Both the position numbers and the translations under genes were made by a program. Of a stretch of DNA of 64,000 bases, positions 44,633-53,422 are shown piece by piece. The stretch comes from JACVRM01 sp963809765 (GTDB taxonomy: Bacteria > Actinomycetota > Thermoleophilia > Gaiellales > Gaiellaceae), in NCBI GenBank assembly GCA_963809765.1, contig CAWEKT010000003.1:992001-1056000 (forward strand), read 5' to 3'. The notes beneath the pieces are model-generated. The model did not search any database and was not told the origin of the DNA. It was given only the letters and a program-made list of their open reading frames with translations. Position 1 is the stretch's first letter, and each line of letters begins with the position of its first letter.

Positions 44633-45366
44633 GCTGGGCGGTGCTCGCACTCGCGGCGCTCGCGCTGGCGGGATGCGGCGGCAGCGACGGGGACGAGGTG
44701 ACGGTCTTCGCGGCAGCCTCGCTCACCGAGGCCTTCGAGGAGCTCGACCCCGACGCCCGCTTCAACTTCGCCGGCTCCGACGACCTCGCGACGCAGCTCC
44801 GGGAAGGCGCGGAGGCCGACGTCTACGCCTCCGCCGATGCCAAGCACGCGCTCGCCCTTTACGAGGAAGGACTCGTCGAGCGGCCGCTCCGGCTCGTCTC
44901 GAACCACGTCGTCGTCATCGTGCCTCGGGACAACCCGGCGGGGATCCGCTCGCTCCTGGATCTGGCGCGGCCGGGCCTGAAGCTCGTGATCGCCGCGCCC
45001 GGCGTCCCGGTCGGCGACTACGCGCGGGAAGCGCTGGCGCGAACGGACGAGGGCCCCGAGGTGCTGGAGAACGTCGTCAGCGAGGAGGACGACGTCAAGG
45101 GCGTGGTCGGCAAGGTCGCGCTCGGTGAGGCGGACGCCGGCTTCGCCTACCGCACCGACATCGCGCCGACGAACGGGAAGGTGATCGAGGCTGCCGAGAT
45201 CGGCGCCCTCGGGCGCGCGGACTACGCGATCGCGGTCGTGCGCGAGGGCGACCGCGACGGCCGCCGGCAGGCGTTCGTCGCTCGTGCGCTCGGCGAGGAG
45301 GGGCAGCGCGTGCTGCTCGGCGCGGGCTTCGTCACGTCGAGCGGCGACGGTGAGCCGCTGGGATGA
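44629..45366 (+). CDS. modA: Molybdate-binding lipoprotein
   Basis: 245 residues. Lipobox LALAGCGGSDG, then the ligand domain VTVFAAASLTEAFEEL, ADVYASADAKHALALY, VIVPRDNPAGIRSLLDLARPG, and ENVVSEEDDVKGVVGKVALGEADAGFAYRTD, the usual ModA signatures. Delivers molybdate to ModBC. ATG overlaps the regulator stop (ATGA). Intact frame. Confidence 0.93.
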   Translation: MSWAVLALAALALAGCGGSDGDEVTVFAAASLTEAFEELDPDARFNFAGSDDLATQLREGAEADVYASADAKHALALYEEGLVERPLRLVSNHVVVIVPRDNPAGIRSLLDLARPGLKLVIAAPGVPVGDYAREALARTDEGPEVLENVVSEEDDVKGVVGKVALGEADAGFAYRTDIAPTNGKVIEAAEIGALGRADYAIAVVREGDRDGRRQAFVARALGEEGQRVLLGAGFVTSSGDGEPLG

Positions 45367-46190
45367 GGTCAGCGTTCGGGCCTCGCGGCCGCCGTCGCGG
45401 TCGGCCTCGTCGGCGGCGTTCCTGCTCCTGCCGCTCGTCGCGCTGTTCCTGCGCGTCAGTCCGGCCGACCTGCTCGCCGGCCTGGCAAGCGAGCCGGCCC
45501 GCCAGGCGCTGCTCGTCAGCCTGCAGACGAGCGTGATCGCGCACCTCGTGATCCTCGGCATCGGCACGCCGGCCGCCTACGCGCTCGCGACGCGCCGGTT
45601 CCGCGGCCGGCGCGCGCTGCTGACGGCCATCGAGCTGCCGCTCGTCCTGCCACCAGCGGTTGCGGGTATCGCCCTGCTGTCCGCCTTCGGCCGCAACGGC
45701 CTCCTCGGCGACTCCCTCGACGCGTTCGGCTGTCGCCTGCCGTTCACGCAGACGGCGGTCGTGCTCGCGATCGTGTTCGTCGCCAGCCCGCTTTACGTGC
45801 GCCTCGCCGTGGCCGCTTTCGCCGGCGTCGACCGGACACTGCTCGATGCCGCGCGGACGCTCGGCGCTCCGCCGGGGCGCGATCTTCCTGCGCGTCGCGG
45901 TGCCGCTCGCGGCCGGCGGGCTGGGTGCGGCGTCGACCCTCGCCTTCGCGCGCGGCCTCGGCGAGTTCGGCGCCACGCTCATCTTCGCCGGCAGCTTCCC
46001 GGGCGAGACGCAGACGACGCCGCTTGCGATCTACGCCGAGCTGGATCGCGACTTCGACGTCGCCGTCGCGCTCGGCGTGCTGCTCGTGCTCGTCAGCGCC
46101 GCCGTGCTCGCCGCCGTCAGCCTCCTCCCCCGATGGACACGCTCAGCGTCCGGCTCAGCCACCCCCTACGCGCCTTCGCTCTCGACGTAG
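45363..46190 (+). CDS. modB: Molybdate ABC transporter permease (frame shifted)
   Basis: ModB family: AYALATRRFRGRRALLTAIELPLVLPPAVAGIALLSAFGRNG, TAVVLAIVFVASPLYVRLAVAAF, and the EAA loop DRTLLDAARTLGAPP, then GGLGAASTLAFARGLGEFGATLIFAGSFPG after a +1 step near 45878. A further disturbance lies near 45385-45420 in the first membrane helix. ATG 45363 overlaps the modA stop (ATGA). The end of the frame overlaps modC by 58 bases and may be a few residues shorter in reality. Confidence 0.88.
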
Positions 46191-47194
46191 CGCTCGTCCG
46201 CGGAGTCCGAGACGGTTGGCGCTGGTCGGCCCCTCGGGCGCCGGCAAGACGACGGTCCTGCGCGCGATCGCCGGGCTGCGTGCGGCCCGCGCAGCGGCCG
46301 GATCGAGGCCGGGCGGCGGCGTCTGGCTGGACACCGAGGCGGGAGTCGACGTTCCGCCCGAGCGGCGCTCGGTCGGCCTCGTCTTCCAGGAGTACGCGCT
46401 CTTTCCGCACCTGACGGTCGCGCAGAACGTCGCCTTCGGCTCGACGCGGAGACGTCGCCGGCCTGCTCGCAGCGCTTCGGCCTCGGGCAACCTCGCCGGC
46501 GAGCGACCGGGACGCCTCTCGGGCGGGGAGCGCCAGCGAGTCGCGCTCGCCCGCGCGCTCGCCCGCGAAGCCGGACGTGCTGCTGCTGGACGAGCCACTT
46601 GTCGGCGCTCGACCCGCACACGCGCGCCGCGGTCCGCGGTGAGCTGCGCGAGACCCTCCGCAGCGGCTGGCCTGCCGGCGCTGGTCGTCAGCCACGACTT
46701 CGCCGATGCAGCCGCACTCGCGGATCGGCTCGCGGTGCTCGTCGACGGGCAGATCGTCCAGCAGGGGACCGCGGCCGCAGTCGTGGCCGCAGCCGGCGAG
46801 CGCCTTCGTGGCGTCGTTCGCCGGCGCGAACGTCCTTCGCGGGAATGCGTCCGTCGCGCGCCGACGGCCTCACCGAGGTGCGGCTCGACGACGGCTCGCT
46901 CGTCGTGTGCGCCGACGAGGCACGCGGCGACGTGTTCCTTGTCGTCTACCCCTGGGACATCGCGCTCGCGCGCGAGGCGAGCCCCGACTCGATGCAGAAC
47001 CACCTGCGCGGCCGGGTCACGAGCGTCGTCCCGGTCGCGAACCGGCTCCGGGTTCGCGTCGGGCCGGTCACAGCCGAGATCACGGCCGACGGCCGGCGCG
47101 CATCTCGGCGTCCGTGAGGGCGAGCTGCTCGTCGCCGGGCTTCAAGGCGACGGGGACGCGGCTCCTGCCGCTGGAGGCGGGGCCCCGCCGCTAG
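46133..47194 (+). CDS. modC: Molybdate ABC transporter ATP-binding protein (many +1 shifts)
   Basis: ATPase plus TOBE: start MDTLSVRLSHPLRAFALDVAL, Walker A ALVGPSGAGKTTVLRAIAGL, Q-loop LVFQEYALFPHLTVAQNVAFG, signature LSGGERQRVALARALA, Walker B VLLLDEP then LSALDPHTR, H-loop ALVVSHDFADAAALADR. A mop/TOBE-type tail follows (NHLRGRVTSVVPVANRLRVRVG) and the protein ends ATGTRLLPLEAGPRR. At least seven +1 steps between 46210 and 47100. The most damaged gene in the window. Confidence 0.88.
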
Positions 47195-47196
47195 AC

Positions 47197-47276
47197 TCGC
47201 GCACCCGGGGTGCCGCGACGCAGCGGCTGAGAGCACACCCGACGAACCTGATCCGGGTCATGCCGGCGAAGGGAGG
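47197..47276 (+). ncRNA. TPP riboswitch (THI element)
   Basis: The conserved THI-box segments are present in order: CGGGGTGCC, GCTGAGAG, the ACCC..GAACCTGATCCGGGT core (ACCCGACGAACCTGATCCGG), and ATGCCGGCGAAGGGAG. It sits directly in front of the start codon at 47283; the ribosome site GGGAGGGAG is part of or adjacent to the 3' end, so translational control is likely. Confidence 0.95.
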
Positions 47277-47282
47277 GAGAGC

Positions 47283-48636
47283 ATGGACGAGCGCACGCCC
47301 AGCTGGGGCATCGAGCCCGTTCCGGAGCGCCTGCGCGTGCTCGGCCTGCTCGACACGACGCTGCTCTGGTCGAACCTGGGCGTCTCGCTGCTCGTGCTCG
47401 TCGCCGCGGCGTTCCTCGTCCCCGCCCTGTCCTTGCCCGACGCCCTGCTGGCGATCGTCGCTCGGCAGCGTGATCGGCAACCTGATGCTGGGCGCGGCCG
47501 GCGCGATCGGCGCCGACGCTCGCGTGCCCTCGATGGTGCTGATGCGCGGGCCGCTCGGCCGGCAAGGGTCGTACGGGCCGACGGGGCTCAACATCGCCCA
47601 GTGCCTCGGCTGGGCGACCTTCGAGCTGATCGTGATCGCCGCGGCTGCGGCGGCGCTCTCCGATGAGCTGCTCGGCTTCGAGGCGACGGGGATGTGGACG
47701 GTCGCGTTCGGCGCGGTGGCCGCGGCGATGGCGGTCGTCGGGCCTGTCGGCGTCGTCCGCCGGTTCATCCGCAAGTACGCGGTCTGGGCGGTCTTCGCCT
47801 CGTTGCTCTACCTGACCTGGTGGGCGCTGGCCGAGGCGGACCTTCGCGAACTGTGGAATGCGCCGGGCGAGGGCGGAAGCTCGGTCTGGCTCGGCATCGA
47901 CCTCGTGGTGGCGATCACGGTCTCGTGGACGCCCCTCGTCGCCGACTACACCCGCTTCTCGCGCGACCGCCGGGCGGCGTTCGTCGGCGCCGGCGCCGGC
48001 TACTTCGTCGCCGGCACGTGGATGTTCGTCCTCGGGTGCTTCGTGGTGCTGTCGCGCGGAGTCTCCGACGCGGTCGAGGTACCCGCCGCGGTGGCAGCCG
48101 CCGGGCTCGCCGCCGCACTCGCCCTGCTCGCGGTCACGGTCGACGAGACCGACGAGGCGTTCGCGAACATCTACTCGGCGGGCGTCTCGATCCAGAACCT
48201 CGTGCCGCGGGCGCCTCAGCGGCTGCTCGTGCTCGGCGTCGCCGCGGCGGCGACGATCGGCGCGCTCACGATCGAGCTCCGCAACTACGAGGTGTTCCTG
48301 CTGCTGCTCGGCTCGTTCTTCGTGCCGCTCTTCGGCGTCCTGCTCGCTGACTGGCTGCTGGCCGGCGGCCACTACGACCCCGGCGACCTGCTCGACTCCG
48401 GGCCGCGCTACCGCGTCGGCCACATCGTCGCCTGGCTCGCCGGATTCGCGCTCTACCACTGGCTGCACGTCCCGCCGCTCGGCCCGTCGTGGTGGGTCGA
48501 CATCGTCGAGGCAATCGGCCAGCCGTCCTGGTCGTACGGAGCGACGCTGCCGAGCTTCGCGGCCGCCTTCGCGCTGGGCGCGGCGGCATCCGTGCTCGAG
48601 CGGCGGGTGCCGGCGGCGCGGCTCCGGCTTGGCTGA
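47283..48636 (+). CDS. NCS1-family transporter, likely thiamine/HMP (CytX-like) uptake (one +1 shift)
   Basis: About 450 residues, twelve membrane segments expected. The N-terminus WGIEPVPERLRVLGLLDTTLLWSNLGVSLLVLVAAAFL is typical of the purine-cytosine permease group (NCS1); further blocks are GNLMLGAAGAIGADARVPSMVLMRGPLG and FNIAQCLGW-like (LNIAQCLGWATFELIVI), with WTPLVADYTRFSRD. The +1 step is near 47462. The TPP riboswitch directly in front indicates a thiamine precursor such as HMP as substrate (inference). Confidence 0.9.
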
Positions 48637-49024
48637 GCTGGAGATCGGCAGCGCGGACGGCGTCTACGTCCTCGAGCTGGAGAGCGAGGAGGTGATCGGG
48701 TTCCGCGAGCACGCGGTGCTCGCCGTGCTGCCCGTCGAGACGGAGCTGCCGCGTGCGCTCGCAGTCGCACGCTCCGGCTCGACGATCGCCGTCGTGGTCG
48801 ATCGCCGGCCGCCGCTCGCCGTCTCGCACGACGCCGGCATGACCTGGCGGGAGGCGGGCGGTGGGCTGCCGCCTGGTCGCGCGGTCGCGATCGCCGACGA
48901 CCCGGATTTGATCGCCTTCGCGGCCCGCAACCGCGTCTACCTCTCGCGCGACGGCGGCCGCTTCTGGCAGGCGCTGCCGCCGGAGCTACCCGAGATCCAC
49001 GCGCTGCGCTTCGTCGAGGAGTGA
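48629..49024 (+). CDS. Small beta-propeller-type protein with two Asp-box (BNR) motifs
   Basis: 131 residues from TTG 48629. Two BNR/Asp-box motifs are present: SHDAGMTWREAGGGLPPG and SRDGGRFWQALPPEL (S-x-D-x-G-x-x-W). Only about two blades fit the length, too few for a complete propeller, so it is a fragment-like or oligomeric protein. No signal peptide. The start overlaps the transporter gene by 8 bases. Function unknown. Confidence 0.6.
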   Translation: MAELEIGSADGVYVLELESEEVIGFREHAVLAVLPVETELPRALAVARSGSTIAVVVDRRPPLAVSHDAGMTWREAGGGLPPGRAVAIADDPDLIAFAARNRVYLSRDGGRFWQALPPELPEIHALRFVEE

Positions 49025-49033
49025 CGCCCGGTC

Positions 49034-49058
49034 AGTTAGTGGCTGTCAGCCACTAACT
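49034..49058. repeat. Dispersed palindrome, copy F (T-centred)
   Basis: AGTTAGTGGCTG-T-CAGCCACTAACT, 12-base arms around T instead of A. Ten bases after the BNR-protein stop. The short direct repeat GAGTGACGCCC precedes both this copy (49018) and copy G (49100). Confidence 0.88.
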
Positions 49059-49118
49059 CGTTCGGCCGGCGCGCGGTTTGCCGGGAGTTCGTGCCTGACG
49101 AGTGACGCCCCGGGGTGG

Positions 49119-49139
49119 TTTGTGGCTGACAGCCACAAG
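49119..49139. repeat. Dispersed palindrome, copy G
   Basis: Core GTGGCTGACAGCCAC at 49122-49136 with outer arms TT and AA (TTGTGGCTG/CAGCCACAA). Followed by the half copy H. Confidence 0.88.
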
Positions 49140-49166
49140 CCCGTTCGGCCCAGCAGCGCCGTTACC

Positions 49167-49180
49167 GGGAGTTAGTGGCT
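49167..49180. repeat. Half copy of the dispersed palindrome (H)
   Basis: GGAGTTAGTGGCT matches the left arm of copies A and C, but the right arm is replaced by CCCTGCGACC. A decayed or incomplete copy 49 bases before the PhzF-like gene ends on the minus strand. Confidence 0.7.
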
Positions 49181-49228
49181 CCCTGCGACCAAGTCGAAGG
49201 CGCGCCGCGACAGACGAGGCTCGTTCGG

Positions 49229-50071
49229 CTAGAGGCGGAACTCGCCGCGGGCGACGACGACCGCTGCGCCGCCGACCTCGATTCGCTCGACGCCATCCGG
49301 CGCCCCGTCTGCACGCGCGAAGAGTGTCGACGGGCGTCCCAGCTCGACGCCCTGGCTGATCTCGATCTCGGTGCCCCAATCCGCGCGACCGTGCCGGCAG
49401 AGGTGGAGCGCGAGCGGGCCTGCGGCCGATCCTGTCGCCGGGTCTTCCGCCATGCCCGACCCCGGCGAGAACATCCTCGTCTTCCAGCGGGTGCCCGAGC
49501 CGGCAGCGCAGTTCACGCCGAGGTTGCCGAGCGTCTCGAGGTAGCCGAAGTCCGGCCTCAGCGAGGCGACCGCATCCGGGCTCGCCAGGATCACGAACAC
49601 GTGCGGGAAGCCGTTGTCGTAGACCTCGACCGGCAGCTCGGAGCGCCCGACGCCGAGCGCACGCAGGAGCTCCGGCTCGCCCTCGTAGGGCGCCACCGTG
49701 GGCAGCGGCTGCTCCATGCGCCCGAAGGTGATCCGCGCGCCGTCGCGCTCGAGGCGCACCGCGACCACGCCGGACCCGGTCTCGAGCCGCAGCTCCTCGA
49801 GCTGCAGCGGGCCGCCGAGGACGAATGCACTCCCGAGCACCGGGTGGCCGGCGAAGGGGACCTCCTGGGACGGCGTGAAGATGCGGATGCGCACGTGGCC
49901 GTCGCCGGCGGACGGGTACACGAAGACCGTCTCGGAGAAGTTCACCTCGCGCGCCAGCTCGAGCAGCTGATCCTCGGGGATCTCGCGCGCGTCGGTGAAG
50001 ACGGCCAGCTGGTTGCCCGCCAGCGGTCTGTCGGTGAACACGTCCGCCACGACGTACCGGTAGGTCGCCAC
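49229..50071 (-). CDS. PhzF-family isomerase-like protein
   Basis: 280 residues, intact. YRYVVADVFTDRPLAGNQLAVF and the catalytic-type Glu in NFSETVFVYP are typical, as are VPFAGHPVLGSAFVLGG and the second-half mirror MAEDPATGSAAGPLALHLC. Two similar lobes, as in PhzF and diaminopimelate epimerase-like proteins. Natural substrate unknown. No neighbouring phenazine genes. Confidence 0.9.
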   Translation of the reverse strand: MATYRYVVADVFTDRPLAGNQLAVFTDAREIPEDQLLELAREVNFSETVFVYPSAGDGHVRIRIFTPSQEVPFAGHPVLGSAFVLGGPLQLEELRLETGSGVVAVRLERDGARITFGRMEQPLPTVAPYEGEPELLRALGVGRSELPVEVYDNGFPHVFVILASPDAVASLRPDFGYLETLGNLGVNCAAGSGTRWKTRMFSPGSGMAEDPATGSAAGPLALHLCRHGRADWGTEIEISQGVELGRPSTLFARADGAPDGVERIEVGGAAVVVARGEFRL

Positions 50072-50107
50072 GCGGCGACTCTACGCGCGGTGCATAGGCT
50101 TGGCCCC

Positions 50108-50752
50108 GTGCAGGTCGAGGAGCTGCGTCCCCACCTCTGGCGCTGGACGGCCCTGCACCCGGAGTGGAAGCCGGGCGACGAGTGGGCGCAGCAGGTCTCG
50201 TCCGTCGGGATCGTCCGGGAAGACGAGTTCGTGCTGGTCGACCCGCTCGCGCCGCAGGAGCCGGACGACGCCCGCCGGTTCTGGGAGGCAGTCGATCGCG
50301 ACGTCGAGGGGCATGGGGCGCCACACGTCGTGCTGACCGTCCCCTGGCACTACCGCTCCGCGCAGGCCGTGCTCGACCGCTACGACGGCGCCCGGCTCTG
50401 GCTGCACGAGCGCTCGCTCGGCGACGCCGAGGTGCCGCCGACGGACACCTTCAGCATCGGCGACTCGCTGCCGGGCGGGTTGCAGCCGGTCGACGGCCAC
50501 TGGGCGGACGAGGCACTGCTCTGGTCGCCCGCACACGGAGCCCTGATCGCGGGCGACGTGCTCCTGGGCGACGCGGAGGGTGGGTTGCACCTCTGCCCGG
50601 ACAGCTGGCTGCCGCAGGGGATGACCCGGCCGCAGCTCGCGGAGCACCTGAGGCCGCTGCTCGACCTGCCCGTCGAGCTCGTGCTGCCGGGCCACGGCGA
50701 GGTCGTGCAGGACGACGCGCACGGCAGGCTCGCGCGCGCTCTGGACGTCTGA
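50108..50752 (+). CDS. Degenerate metallo-beta-lactamase-fold protein
   Basis: 214 residues from GTG 50108. The fold is indicated by the strand VREDEFVLVDPLAP, by HGALIAGDVLLGDAEGG and VELVLPGHGEVVQDD near the end. The zinc motif HxHxDH is replaced: at the expected place the sequence reads VVLTVPWHYRSAQAVL, with one His only. It probably is not a classical zinc hydrolase. 38 bases from the divergent PhzF-like gene. Intact. Confidence 0.75.
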   Translation: MQVEELRPHLWRWTALHPEWKPGDEWAQQVSSVGIVREDEFVLVDPLAPQEPDDARRFWEAVDRDVEGHGAPHVVLTVPWHYRSAQAVLDRYDGARLWLHERSLGDAEVPPTDTFSIGDSLPGGLQPVDGHWADEALLWSPAHGALIAGDVLLGDAEGGLHLCPDSWLPQGMTRPQLAEHLRPLLDLPVELVLPGHGEVVQDDAHGRLARALDV

Positions 50753-50774
50753 CCGCCCTATCCTCTCGCCGCGC

Positions 50775-51170
50775 ATGCGTCTCCTGCTGGTCCGACACGC
50801 CGAGGCAGCACCGGGTTCGCCCGACGACCTGCGCGAGCTCACGCCCGCGGGCTGGGAGCGGGCGCGCGAGCTCGGCCAGGAGCTCGCCGCCGGGGGCACG
50901 CGGCCCGACGCCATCCTCACGAGCCCGTTGCTGCGAGCCCGGCAGACCGCCGGAGAGCTCGCCCGCGCGCTCGGCGTGGAACCGGAGGTCGACGAGCGGC
51001 TGGCGCCGGGAGCCGCAACCGGCGACGTCCGCCAGGCCGCGACAAAGCGTGGGGACGTCGTGCTCGTCGTCGGCCACCAGCCGGACCTCGGCCTGATCGC
51101 GGCCGAGCTCGGCGGCGGAGAGCCACCCCCGCTGAGGCCGGGCGCGGTCGTGGCCGTCGACCTGGGTTGA
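50775..51170 (+). CDS. Phosphohistidine phosphatase, SixA-like
   Basis: 131 residues of the histidine phosphatase family: LLLVRHAEAAPGS has the RHG/RHA catalytic motif (VRHAE), DDLRELTPAGWERARELG and ILTSPLLRARQTAGELA follow, and the second His is in VVLVVGHQPDL. SixA removes phosphate from a signalling His. Overlaps the next gene start (TTGA), so it is coupled to the ABC transporter. Confidence 0.87.
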   Translation: MRLLLVRHAEAAPGSPDDLRELTPAGWERARELGQELAAGGTRPDAILTSPLLRARQTAGELARALGVEPEVDERLAPGAATGDVRQAATKRGDVVLVVGHQPDLGLIAAELGGGEPPPLRPGAVVAVDLG

Positions 51171-52025
51171 CCGTGGACGCGGTCGTCGTCGAGGGCCTGA
51201 CCAAGGCCTACAACGGGGTCGAAGCCGTCCGCGGCATCGACTTCTCGATCGCGGAGGGCGAGGTCTTCGGCCTGCTCGGACCGAACGGAGCCGGGAAGAC
51301 GACCACCGTCGAGATCCTCGAAGGGCACCGTCGCGCGCGACGGCGGCCGGGTGACCGTGCTCGGCGTCGATCCCGCTGCGGCTCCCGACCGCTGGCGAGA
51401 GCGGCTCGGCGTCGTGCCGCAGACCGGCGAGCTCTTCCCGAACCTGTCCGTGATCGAGCACCTGCGCCTGTTCGCCGGCTACTACGAGCGCGCCCGCGAC
51501 CCCGATGAGGTGCTCGAGCTCGTCGGCCTGGGGGCGAAGCGCGATGCCCGCTACCGCACGCTCTCGGGCGGGCAAAAGCGCCGGCTCGACCTGGGCGTGG
51601 CACTCGTGGGCGACCCCGATCTGCTCTTCCTCGACGAGCCGACGACCGGGTTCGACCCGGCCGCCCGGCGCGCGGCCTGGGACACGATCCGGGCGCTGCG
51701 CGACCTCGGCAAGACGATCCTGCTGACCACGCACTACATCGAGGAGGCGCACCGGCTCGCCGACCGCGTCGCCGTGCTGCGAGCGGGCACGATCGTCGCC
51801 TCCGGCACGCCGCGCGAGCTCATCGGCGCGGCTGCGCAGACGGAGGTGCACTACCGCCGGGACGGCCAGGAGGTCGTGCTGCGCACCGACGACCCGACCC
51901 GACTGCTGCACGAGCTCACGTCGGAGGCGGTCACGGCCGGCGCGACGCTCGACGACCTGGAGGTGCGCCGGCCGACCCTGGAGGAGATCTACCTCGCGCT
52001 GACCGGGCCGGAGGGCGTCGAGTGA
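51167..52025 (+). CDS. ABC transporter ATP-binding protein, ABC-2 exporter type (one +1 shift)
   Basis: About 285 residues. Walker A is FGLLGPNGAGKTTTVEILEGH, signature LSGGQKRRLDLGVALVG, Walker B LLFLDEPTTGFDPAARR and the H-loop LLTTHYIEEAHRLADR. A +1 step near 51328 lies just after Walker A. The C-terminal LEEIYLALTGPEG is typical of DrrA/CcmA-like drug or polyketide exporters. TTG 51167 overlaps the previous stop; GTG 51173 is an alternative. Partner permease follows with a 4-base overlap. Confidence 0.9.
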
Positions 52026-52780
52026 GCGCGCGAGCTCTCTTCGTCCACCAGCTGCGGACCGAGCAGCTGCTCTTCTGGCGCAGCCGCGAGCTCGCCTTCT
52101 TCACCTTCCTGCTGCCCGTCCTCTTCCTGGTCCTGCTCGGGTCTGCGTACGGGGACGAGGAGGTCGACGGCGTCAGGGGCTACGACTTCCTGCTCGCCGG
52201 CATGCTCGGCTACGGCGTCGTGTCCACGACCTTCGCCGGGCTGGCGATCCTGCTCGTGCTGCGCCGCGAGGCCGGCACCCTCAAGCGGCTGCGCTCGACG
52301 CCGCTCTCCGGCTCGACCTACCTGGCCGCGCTGCTCTCCTCGATCGTCGCCGTCTACCTGCTCGAGGCCGTGCTGCTGGTGGCGCTCGGCCGCGTCTTCT
52401 TCGACGTCGCCGTGCCCGACCGGCTCGCCTCGCTCGCCGCTGCGCTCCTGCTCGGAGCTGCGGCATTCACGGCCCTCGGCGTCGGCGCGTCCACGCTCGT
52501 CCGCAGCGCGGAGGGAGCCTCGGCCGTCATCAATGCCATCTACCTGCCGGCGACCTTCATCTCGGGTGCGTTCTTCTCGTCCGACTCGTTCCCAGAGGTG
52601 CTCCAGTGGATCGCCGAGGCGCTGCCGCTGTCCCACTTCATCGTCCTCGTCCGCGACGTCATCCTCGAGGACGTCCAGATCTGGGACCGCCCGGTGGACG
52701 TCGCCGTGGTCGCAGCCTGGGGCCTGGCCGGTGCAGTGCTCGCCGTCCGCGGCTTCCGCTGGGAGCCGCGCGAGCGCTAG
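52022..52780 (+). CDS. ABC-2 type permease
   Basis: 252 residues, six membrane helices. LRTEQLLFWRSRELAFFTFLLPVLFLVLLGSAYG, EAGTLKRLRSTPLSGSTYLAALL and the C-terminal region YLPATFISGAFFSSDSFPEVLQWIAEALPLSHFI are the usual ABC-2 blocks. Exports an unknown substrate with the ATPase encoded before it. Intact. Confidence 0.9.
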   Translation: MSARALFVHQLRTEQLLFWRSRELAFFTFLLPVLFLVLLGSAYGDEEVDGVRGYDFLLAGMLGYGVVSTTFAGLAILLVLRREAGTLKRLRSTPLSGSTYLAALLSSIVAVYLLEAVLLVALGRVFFDVAVPDRLASLAAALLLGAAAFTALGVGASTLVRSAEGASAVINAIYLPATFISGAFFSSDSFPEVLQWIAEALPLSHFIVLVRDVILEDVQIWDRPVDVAVVAAWGLAGAVLAVRGFRWEPRER

Positions 52781-52882
52781 TAGAAGCGCTGGCGAAACGA
52801 CGCCTGAGCCGCAGGAGCGACGATCCCGCCAAGCCCTCCTAGAGGGTTCGGAACCTCGCCGCCCGGGTAGTTCCGACGCCCG

Positions 52883-53215
52883 GTGGACGACTCCCTCTCG
52901 CTCGTGGACACCACCGCCGACGGCGGGCTCGAGGTGCGGCTGAACTTCGGCGTGCTCGCCGGGCGCCAGGCGACGACCGCCGAGCTCGAGCAGCTCGGGC
53001 GCGAGCTGCTCGACGAGGTCGGCGAAGTGTCGCTCGTCTCCGAGGAGCGCTTCGAGCTCAGCTCGCACTCCGAGGCCGAGGTACACCAGGTCCGCATCGA
53101 GCTCGGGGGCGGCGACGCGCTCGACGAGGCCCTGCGCCGGCGCGTCGTGGAGACCGCCGAGCGCTGGGCGCGAAGCTGCGCCGCAGAGCGGCACGCCGAC
53201 GTCACCGAGCTTTAG
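52883..53215 (+). CDS. Hypothetical protein, 110 residues
   Basis: Starts at GTG 52883. The amphipathic composition (VEVRLNFGVLAGRQATTAELEQLGRELLDEVGEVSLVSEERFELS) with alternating strands and helices suggests a small alpha/beta protein. No motif recognised. It stands alone, 102 bases after the permease gene. Confidence 0.55.
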   Translation: MDDSLSLVDTTADGGLEVRLNFGVLAGRQATTAELEQLGRELLDEVGEVSLVSEERFELSSHSEAEVHQVRIELGGGDALDEALRRRVVETAERWARSCAAERHADVTEL

Positions 53216-53422
53216 AACCTCCTAGCTCAAAGGAGCACCTTCCCCGCCGCGTTCGTGGCTCAAAACCACCCATTCGGGGGTAGCGCTGTCCTCGGAGGCC
53301 CCCACGTCCCTCGACCGGGGGATACGGCGTCCCCTCCGAATCCCTCTTTTGGCGCACAAGGAGCGCTCGATCCCGGCCGATGCACCCACTACGCGGGATC
53401 CCCCCGCGCCTTCTTGCGGCTG
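53216..53422. other. 207-base gap before the collagen-like gene
   Basis: No gene seen. One hairpin, GGGGATACGGCGTCCCC at 53318-53334, ends 11 bases before CTCTTTT and could stop transcripts coming from the left. No clear promoter was identified for the collagen-like gene. Confidence 0.4.

Noticed and set aside
53216..53422. A riboswitch in front of the collagen-like gene
   Set aside because: Only one weak hairpin is visible, and no conserved motif of a known riboswitch class could be matched.
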